From UBA57 sp963577725 (lineage in GTDB: Archaea > Thermoproteota > Nitrososphaeria > Nitrososphaerales > UBA57): a stretch of DNA of 9,468 nucleotides. Under the pieces are notes generated by a model. It had not been told where the DNA came from, did not search any database, and worked only from the letters and a program-made list of their open reading frames with translations. The stretch lies in assembly GCA_047517285.1 (NCBI GenBank), contig JAKZTE010000022.1, forward strand, positions 1-9,468, in the 5' to 3' direction. Of this stretch, positions 6,356-9,468 are shown one piece after another. Made by a program: the position numbers and the translations under genes. Each line of letters opens with the position of its first letter. Within the stretch, counting starts at the first letter, position 1.

Positions 6356-6760
6356 CTAAGACCTCGGTGAGATTTTTCCGCCAGCTTTTTCAATTTTTGA
6401 TTGTGCTTGTTTAGTAAAGGATGTAATCGACAGTTCATATGAACCTTGTACTGAACCAGAACCAAGTAACTTTTGATAACCAAGTTTTTCTAAATCGATA
6501 GGAGTATTGGATTTAGAATGTAAGAATAATCCATCCAAATCTCCTACATTAATCCATTTTTTTACAATTTTACGATTAGGTGGATTAAGAGAAGGTTTTG
6601 TGAAATGATCAGGGTCATACTTAACAGTCCAACTCCATTTATACTTCATCAATCCTGCATTTCCTCTTCCGCCAGGATGAGATCTATGGCCTTTAACTTG
6701 TCCCCAGCCATGGGATCTTGAACCACGTAATTTCCTGATTTTTCTATGTCTTGTTCCCAT
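6356..6760 (-). CDS. rpl15: Large-subunit ribosomal protein uL15 (archaeal L15, eukaryotic L27a type)
   Basis: 134 residues from the chosen ATG. The N-terminus MGTRHRKIRKLRG followed by SHGWGQVKGHRSHPGGRGNAG (to about residue 36) is the Gly/Arg/His-rich extended tail that threads into 23S rRNA; it matches the archaeal/eukaryotic rather than the bacterial form. The C-terminal globular part carries DLEKLGYQKLLGSG near 89-102. The open frame extends to GTG 6769 and ATG 6766, but GTGAT at 6765-6769 looks like the Shine-Dalgarno site of the ATG at 6760, and homologues begin close to TRxRKxRKLRG, so 6760 is preferred. It lies between rpl30 and secY as in other archaea. Confidence 0.94.
   Translation of the reverse strand: MGTRHRKIRKLRGSRSHGWGQVKGHRSHPGGRGNAGLMKYKWSWTVKYDPDHFTKPSLNPPNRKIVKKWINVGDLDGLFLHSKSNTPIDLEKLGYQKLLGSGSVQGSYELSITSFTKQAQSKIEKAGGKISPRS
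6361..6365 (-). promoter_or_regulatory. Shine-Dalgarno site of secY
   Basis: GAGGT on the minus strand lies 7 nt before the TTG at 6353 and is complementary to the usual archaeal 16S 3' end. It sits within the last codons of rpl15, and it decides for the TTG start. Confidence 0.65.
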
Positions 6761-6764
6761 TTCC

Positions 6765-6769
6765 ATCAC
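6765..6769 (-). promoter_or_regulatory. Shine-Dalgarno site of rpl15
   Basis: GTGAT, 4 nt before the ATG at 6760, matches the complement of the 16S 3' end (GGTGAT). It overlaps the upstream GTG/ATG codons, which argues against using them as starts. Confidence 0.5.
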
Positions 6770-6770
6770 T

Positions 6771-7235
6771 TTATATCATATTTGAGATTAACTTAGGAAG
6801 ATCAGGATTATAACCCAATGTTCCTCCTTGAGTATACATTCTTCTAGTAGATTTTCGGAAACCTCCTTTTGGTGGAGATAAACGAAATGAAGGTTTAAGA
6901 TTAGAAACAGAAGATAAATTAATTTTAGCTTCACTTAGTGCTTTAGCTAAATCTGCGATATTTGTATATCCATCTTCTTTCGCAAGATCTGCATCGTATT
7001 TAATCGAATTAGACTTTTCGCCACGAGTAGTTATCAATGATTCAATAATAGAAGAATCGGCATTTGTCCAAGCAACATTATTTTTAACAGTTTGTAACAT
7101 GCCTTTAGAAATAGGAGTATTAGGAATTATAGTAGCGCGAAAACGAGATTCAAGATGTAGATGTGCAAGAGTAGTTTTAACACTACTATTTTGGTTAATG
7201 GTGCCACGAATATTAACAACTATAAATGCCGACAT
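6771..7235 (-). CDS. rpl30: Large-subunit ribosomal protein uL30 (archaeal L30, eukaryotic L7 type)
   Basis: 154 residues from the second of two adjacent ATGs (7238 and 7235). The N-terminal FIVVNIRGTINQ strand and the following helix (SSVKTTLAHLHLES) form the ferredoxin-like core shared with bacterial L30. The archaeal C-terminal extension ends with FRLSPPKGGF (117-126) and TRRMYTQGGTLGY (130-142), a strongly conserved rRNA-binding tail. It is a 50S component. GTGAT at 7241-7245 is 5 nt before ATG 7235 and only 2 nt before ATG 7238, so 7235 is preferred. The stop codon of rps5 lies inside this site, suggesting re-initiation by the same ribosome. Confidence 0.93.
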   Translation of the reverse strand: MSAFIVVNIRGTINQNSSVKTTLAHLHLESRFRATIIPNTPISKGMLQTVKNNVAWTNADSSIIESLITTRGEKSNSIKYDADLAKEDGYTNIADLAKALSEAKINLSSVSNLKPSFRLSPPKGGFRKSTRRMYTQGGTLGYNPDLPKLISNMI

Positions 7236-7240
7236 CATAA

Positions 7241-7245
7241 ATCAC
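7241..7245 (-). promoter_or_regulatory. Shine-Dalgarno site of rpl30, containing the rps5 stop codon
   Basis: GTGAT on the minus strand includes the TGA stop of rps5 (7242-7244) and lies 5 nt before ATG 7235. The arrangement couples translation of rps5 and rpl30 (inference). Confidence 0.5.
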
Positions 7246-7985
7246 TGCAAACTCATACTATGAAGCTGTCTAATTGAATCATAAACAGCATTAGCTACTG
7301 AAGGCATAGTGCTAGTTGATCCAAAACTTTTAGACCATACGTCTTTTACTCCAGCTAATGCAAGTAGATTACGAATAGTCTCTCCAGCAACTAATCCAAG
7401 TCCTTTGGGACCAGGAATTAATTCAATTTTAACGCTACCGCCTCTTCCAACAGTACGATAAGGGACTGAATGATTTGTTCCACATCTGCATTCCCAGCTA
7501 CCGCAACCTAATTTAACAGGAATTATGTTAAGTAAAGCATTTTGAGTGGCGCTGTCTATAGCATTTTTCAGTTGGGGTTTTTTACCGGCTCCTATGCCAA
7601 ACCAACTAGTTTCGTCGCCAACTGCTACAACGGATTTAAATCGAGTAGATTCCCCTGCGTCAGTTTGTTTTTGAACTACACCAACATGAACTACAAATGA
7701 TTTAATGTCAGGAAGTAATTTATTTACAATTTCATATTCTTTGATTTTCCATCCATTTTGGAATATTGTATCAAGTGATTGAACTGAACCGGATTGTACC
7801 AAAGTCCCTAAACGAGTACGTGGAATCCATATTTTTTCAGGTTCTGGTTGTCGAGGACGGCGATTACGGCGATCACCGCGACGATCGCCGCGACGATCGC
7901 CGCGACGATTATTATCAGTAGATTTTTCATTTGACTTTGAAGTCTCAGCACCTGGTTTATCTTTGTTTGTTTGTTGTTCACTCAT
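7242..7985 (-). CDS. rps5: Small-subunit ribosomal protein uS5 (archaeal S5, eukaryotic S2 type) with a basic repeat extension
   Basis: 247 residues from the ATG at 7985 (MSEQ). Residues 1-50 are a polar, disordered-looking extension with an RRGD repeat (27-40). The S5 double-stranded RNA-binding domain follows (about 83-150), including the YEIVNKLLPDIK helix and FKSVVAVGDETSWFGIGAGK. CGSWECRCGTNHSVP (161-175) is found in archaeal and eukaryotic forms, with C161, C166 and C168. The C-terminal domain has GPKGLGLVAGETIRNLLALAG (192-212). Role: 30S body, decoding fidelity and mRNA entry. The frame also allows TTG 7997 and ATG 7994; ATG 7994 would overlap the rpl18 stop by one base (TGATG). MSEQ was chosen because TGATGAT precedes it at Shine-Dalgarno distance, but this start is only moderately sure. 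Confidence 0.93.
   Translation of the reverse strand: MSEQQTNKDKPGAETSKSNEKSTDNNRRGDRRGDRRGDRRNRRPRQPEPEKIWIPRTRLGTLVQSGSVQSLDTIFQNGWKIKEYEIVNKLLPDIKSFVVHVGVVQKQTDAGESTRFKSVVAVGDETSWFGIGAGKKPQLKNAIDSATQNALLNIIPVKLGCGSWECRCGTNHSVPYRTVGRGGSVKIELIPGPKGLGLVAGETIRNLLALAGVKDVWSKSFGSTSTMPSVANAVYDSIRQLHSMSLQ
7871..7906. repeat. Three 12-bp tandem repeats inside rps5
   Basis: The plus-strand unit gatcgccgcgac occurs twice exactly (7883-7894, 7895-7906) and once with one change (7871-7882, gatcaccgcgac). It encodes the RRGD units of the uS5 N-terminal extension. The unit is GC-rich and stands out from the AT-rich surroundings. Confidence 0.9.
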
Positions 7986-7993
7986 GATTATCA

Positions 7994-8470
7994 TCAATAT
8001 TTAGAATTTATTTCTTCGATTATCTTCTGTGTGGTATCTGTTTTGAGTTTTTCGCTATCAGGAAATATATCATTATTAGCAGGAATATCAATACCTGCGT
8101 CAATAACACCTTTTAATGCATAAATAATTTTTGAACCTGAGCTAAATTGGCGTCTTCCAATATAGAGAATAGCTTTATCTAAACCTGCAGATTTTGCTTT
8201 TTTACCTGCAAGATATCCAGTGAGATATAGTCCATGAAGGCTTTTTCCTGAGCCTTTCCATCCAAGTTTAATAATTTGGCTAGAATGACAAGAACTTTTG
8301 ATTGAATCGCCTTCAATCTTTGGTTCAATAAATTGAAATGTTGAATGTTTATTACTAATTCGAATAGAAAGAATTACAGATCTAGAAACAATCATGGATT
8401 TACGTTTTGAATAATCAGTTTGACCTGTTCGTTTTCGTCTAAGTATAGGAACATGTGTATTGCGGGTCAT
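7994..8470 (-). CDS. rpl18: Large-subunit ribosomal protein uL18 (archaeal L18, eukaryotic L5 type)
   Basis: 158 residues. The basic N-terminus RRKRTGQTDYSKRKSMIVSR (11-30) is the archaeal L18 signature. The core strand SVILSIRISNKHSTFQFIEP follows, then LYLTGYLAGKKAKSAGLDKAILYIG (81-105) and ALKGVIDAGIDIPANND (118-134), conserved for 5S rRNA binding. Role: with uL5 it anchors 5S rRNA in the central protuberance. The C-terminus is shorter than in many archaeal L18 proteins, which often run to about 190-200 residues. It starts 5 nt after the rpl19e stop. GGTGAG lies upstream but 11-12 nt from the ATG, a long spacing. Confidence 0.93.
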   Translation of the reverse strand: MTRNTHVPILRRKRTGQTDYSKRKSMIVSRSVILSIRISNKHSTFQFIEPKIEGDSIKSSCHSSQIIKLGWKGSGKSLHGLYLTGYLAGKKAKSAGLDKAILYIGRRQFSSGSKIIYALKGVIDAGIDIPANNDIFPDSEKLKTDTTQKIIEEINSKY

Positions 8471-8475
8471 GATAA

Positions 8476-8928
8476 CTAATTCTCACCTTTACGTTCAGCA
8501 CGTTCAGCAACTAATTCAATCAGATGTTTAACAGAACGTATGCCACCTGAGCTTGACATTTTATATAATTCCCAAAATGATGCGTTAGAAATTTCTTGTC
8601 GGTCTCTATAAATTTTCAAGCGTTTTCGTTGAGCACGAACTTTTATCATCCAACGACTTTTTTTAGATAAACGAGAATATTTTGCGCCTTCTTTAGAACC
8701 TTGTGTTCGTCCACGTTTTACTTTTTTCTTTTTTAGTCTTTGACGTCCACGAGAAATACCTTGTTTTTTAGGAACTATAATAACATCGTCTTTCTTAAGA
8801 CTTCGCATACTACCGCGTGTAATTGCATCGTCCAGTTTATCAACTTGTTGTGAGTTTATTTTGAGTCGGTTCAGGCCAACGCCAAATACTCGGGATGCAA
8901 GTTTTTTCTTAGTTTTTAGATTAGTCAA
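8476..8928 (-). CDS. rpl19e: Large-subunit ribosomal protein eL19
   Basis: 150 residues, full length for archaeal L19e, a family absent from bacteria. The N-terminal globular part is LKTKKKLASRVFGVGLNRL (4-22), then the linker DDVIIVPKKQGISRGRQRL (47-65) and the highly basic stretch RGRTQGSKEGAKYSR (72-86), which inserts into 23S rRNA. A long basic C-terminal helix follows (about 90-125), then VKHLIELVAERAERKG. The start codon is TTG, 2 nt after the rpl32e stop, supported by a perfect AGGAG 9 nt upstream; no in-frame ATG fits the family N-terminus. Confidence 0.95.
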   Translation of the reverse strand: MTNLKTKKKLASRVFGVGLNRLKINSQQVDKLDDAITRGSMRSLKKDDVIIVPKKQGISRGRQRLKKKKVKRGRTQGSKEGAKYSRLSKKSRWMIKVRAQRKRLKIYRDRQEISNASFWELYKMSSSGGIRSVKHLIELVAERAERKGEN

Positions 8929-8930
8929 TT

Positions 8931-9468
8931 TTATTTACTCCTATGTAGATTTCCCTTATTTAATATTTTAAATCCAAGTTTATCTGCTTCATTAATGATT
9001 AATAATCTATATCTTTTTCCAATTTTTGATGATAATCTAATAGCATCGTTAGATGGATCGAGGTTTTTTAATCCGTTTATATTATGTATCAATATGTCGT
9101 TATATCCAGAAGGATGTAATCCACGAACAGCTTTGGGGCCTCTATATCCAATTTTAACGATTGCAGGCCAACTTTTCTTTTGAATTCTCATAAAACTATC
9201 AAAACCTTTAGGTTTTCGCCAGCGCGAATCGATTCTTTTGAATCTCCACGATTCTTGTGCTCGAAAAGTAGGTCGTTTTTTATTTATTTGTGATCGTAAA
9301 GATAAATAATCAGATTTAGATTTAATGGTTTTTTCTGTTGTAGTAATAACTTTTGATTTACTGGCAGCCTTTGGTTTAGCGGCAGCCTTTGGTTTAGCGG
9401 CAGCCTTTGGTTTAGCGGCAGCCTTTGGTTTAGCGGCAGCCTTTGGTTTAGCGGCAGCCTTTGGTTTA
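8931..9468 (-). CDS. rpl32e: Large-subunit ribosomal protein eL32, with a KPKAAA-repeat N-terminal extension (5' end outside window)
   Basis: The frame stays open from the stop at 8931 to the right edge, 178 residues seen, so the start is outside the window. An ATG at 9189-9191 would give only 86 residues and cut the domain; it is internal. The conserved eL32 core begins near 9285 with RPTFRAQESWRFKRIDSRWRK, followed by KGFDSFMRIQKKSW, IGYRGPKAVRGLHPSGYND and the C-terminal fold. eL32 is a 50S protein of archaea and eukaryotes only. Upstream are a Lys/Ser/Thr-rich linker and KPKAAA repeats (9363-9468), an H1-tail-like basic disordered extension that continues past the edge. It is the first gene of the operon part seen here. 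Confidence 0.95.
   Translation of the reverse strand, partial: KPKAAAKPKAAAKPKAAAKPKAAAKPKAAAKPKAASKSKVITTTEKTIKSKSDYLSLRSQINKKRPTFRAQESWRFKRIDSRWRKPKGFDSFMRIQKKSWPAIVKIGYRGPKAVRGLHPSGYNDILIHNINGLKNLDPSNDAIRLSSKIGKRYRLLIINEADKLGFKILNKGNLHRSK
8938..8942 (-). promoter_or_regulatory. Shine-Dalgarno site of rpl19e
   Basis: AGGAG on the minus strand, 9 nt before TTG 8928. It lies within the last codons of rpl32e and supports the TTG start. Confidence 0.65.
9363..9468. repeat. 18-bp perfect tandem repeat coding for KPKAAA
   Basis: The plus-strand unit ggcagcctttggtttagc occurs five times in full (9363, 9381, 9399, 9417, 9435) and then 16 of 18 bases up to the window end, all identical. The period is a multiple of three and keeps the rpl32e frame open. 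There are no spacers between units. Total copy number is unknown because the array runs off the edge. Confidence 0.97.

Noticed and set aside
8931..9191. An 86-residue eL32 starting at ATG 9191
   Set aside because: The frame is open upstream and encodes the conserved eL32 core (RPTFRAQESWRFKR), so this Met is internal.
9363..9468. CRISPR-like repeat array
   Set aside because: The 18-bp units are directly joined without spacers and encode an in-frame KPKAAA extension of eL32.

Overview
This window is a piece of an AT-rich archaeal chromosome. The evidence is the ribosomal-protein order uL15-SecY next to the archaeal-type adenylate kinase AdkA, the archaeal/eukaryotic-only proteins eL32 and eL19, a Cbf5/TruB-type pseudouridine synthase, and a tRNA with archaeal splicing signals and no encoded CCA. 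Protein character, AT-richness, tight gene packing and the absence of rpl34e and rpl14e between secY and truB fit an ammonia-oxidising-type Nitrososphaerota (Thaumarchaeota), Nitrosopumilus-like. That placement is an inference, because no ammonia-oxidation marker lies in the window.

Region 1 (1-2637) is accessory/housekeeping. It holds the N-terminal half of a cation/proton antiporter (minus strand, runs off the left edge), a divergent exported membrane-anchored protein of unknown function (600-1136, plus), a thiamine-diphosphate 2-oxoacid dehydrogenase E1-alpha subunit (1138-2208, minus) without its usual partners, and a small unknown protein (2353-2637, plus).

Region 2 (2639-2748, minus) is a tRNA-Ser(GGA) gene. 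It folds correctly only if two 12-nt introns are removed: one in the D-loop and one at the canonical 37/38 site. Both have the same bulge-helix-loop geometry. A TATA-like element lies about 26 nt upstream.

Region 3 (2797-9468, all minus) is the distal part of the spc-type ribosomal operon, transcribed right to left: rpl32e (partial) - rpl19e - rpl18 - rps5 - rpl30 - rpl15 - secY - adkA - cmk - truB. Gaps are 2-10 nt or short overlaps, with Shine-Dalgarno sites inside the upstream gene or on its stop codon, which suggests translational coupling. It links large/small-subunit assembly, the Sec translocon, nucleotide kinases and rRNA/tRNA pseudouridylation. Two of the ribosomal proteins (eL32, uS5) carry N-terminal basic extensions made of near-perfect tandem DNA repeats. 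No mobile element, CRISPR array or defence system was found.
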